Assembly (NCBI RefSeq): GCF_900141875.1 | Contig: NZ_FQZE01000002.1 | Coordinates: 1 to 64,000, forward strand | Reading direction: 5' to 3' | DNA from: Tangfeifania diversioriginum | GTDB lineage: Bacteria; Bacteroidota; Bacteroidia; Bacteroidales; Prolixibacteraceae | DNA length: 64,000 nt | Shown here: positions 63,710-64,000 of the stretch, piece by piece | Numbering within the stretch: position 1 is the first letter of the stretch | Layout: each line of letters starts with the position of its first letter | Made by a program: the position numbers and the translations under genes | The notes under the pieces: model-generated | What the model saw: the letters and a program-made list of their open reading frames with translations, nothing else | Database searches by the model: none | What the model was told of the DNA's origin: nothing

Positions 63710-64000
63710 ATGGACAATACGAATATGGGTATTCAGGGAATAAAACAGCGGTTTGAAATTATTGGGAATTCACCCGATTTAAACCGTGCAATTGAAGTTG
63801 CCGTGCAGGTAGCTCCAACCGACCTTTCGGTGTTGATTAGCGGCGAAAGCGGTACGGGTAAGGAAATGTTCCCGCAGATTATTCATCAGTTTTCGAGCCG
63901 TAAGCACGGAAAATACATCGCCGTAAACTGTGGTGCTATTCCCGAAGGAACTATCGATTCTGAACTCTTCGGCCACGAGAAAGGGGCGTTTACCGGAGCT
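63710..64000 (+). CDS. Sigma-54-dependent transcriptional activator (partial, 3' end off window)
   Basis: The first 97 residues show a sigma-54 interaction AAA+ domain: [20 protein letters not shown], Walker [21 protein letters not shown] and the sigma-54-contacting GAFTGA at the window edge. The AAA+ domain starts about 15 residues after the ATG, so there is no receiver or GAF sensor in front. It may act constitutively or be controlled in trans. The HTH end is not visible. Confidence 0.92.
   Translation, partial: MDNTNMGIQGIKQRFEIIGNSPDLNRAIEVAVQVAPTDLSVLISGESGTGKEMFPQIIHQFSSRKHGKYIAVNCGAIPEGTIDSELFGHEKGAFTGA

Noticed and set aside
1-64000. CRISPR arrays, tRNA/rRNA genes, insertion sequences, prophage
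   Set aside because: I looked for regularly spaced repeats, tRNA-like arms, transposase motifs and phage genes and found none; a tool-based scan would be needed to exclude degenerate cases.

Overview
The window reads as a chromosomal segment of a Bacteroidota bacterium, most likely a marine Marinilabiliales/Prolixibacteraceae-type organism; the genus is inference. Supporting signs are a SusC/SusD pair, several type IX secretion (T9SS) C-terminal sorting domains, lipoproteins with Bacteroidota-style signal peptides, TAnnTTTG-type -7 promoter boxes, few Shine-Dalgarno sequences and a short adenylate kinase. No tRNA, rRNA, CRISPR array, insertion sequence or prophage was seen.

Layout. 1-6000: end of an unknown gene, a dispersed palindromic repeat, methylglyoxal synthase, a nucleotidyltransferase with a broken HEPN partner, a preQ1-I-like riboswitch leading a queuosine-precursor transporter, a secreted EEP-family lipoprotein and a large unrecognised protein. 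6500-16200: S9 peptidase, aldo/keto reductase, aspartate kinase, an orphan membrane-fusion protein, a T9SS-exported GH30 glycosidase and a PQQ-type beta-propeller. 16360-39830: mostly housekeeping genes (lysS, recJ, HAD phosphatase, plsC-like, purE, hpt, adk, obgE, PAP2, MutS-like, parE, parC, aroK, deoC), interrupted by an outer-membrane HHH/barrel plus PorV-like pair and a decayed thiamine-diphosphate enzyme. 40000-43630: two paralogous TlpA-like thioredoxin lipoproteins flanking a truncated third copy, in AT-rich DNA.

44358-62600 is the most interesting part. A minus-strand operon runs susC, susD, a surface lipoprotein gene, then three phosphoesterases from different families (calcineurin-like, EEP and PHP). 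Divergent from susC is a BetI-like TetR regulator. Next come a relative of the animal high-affinity choline transporter CHT1/SLC5A7, choline dehydrogenase (betA) and betaine aldehyde dehydrogenase (betB), followed by a T9SS-secreted phospholipase-D-like protein. A 16-bp inverted repeat (TTGAATGTTTATTCAA) lies on the predicted susC promoter and recurs with one mismatch upstream of betB. I infer one regulon: capture and hydrolysis of choline-containing phosphoesters at the cell surface, Na+-coupled choline uptake, and oxidation to glycine betaine.

62650-64000: kdsB and the start of a sigma-54-dependent activator that runs off the end. Functions are inferred from motifs and context only; no database search was run.
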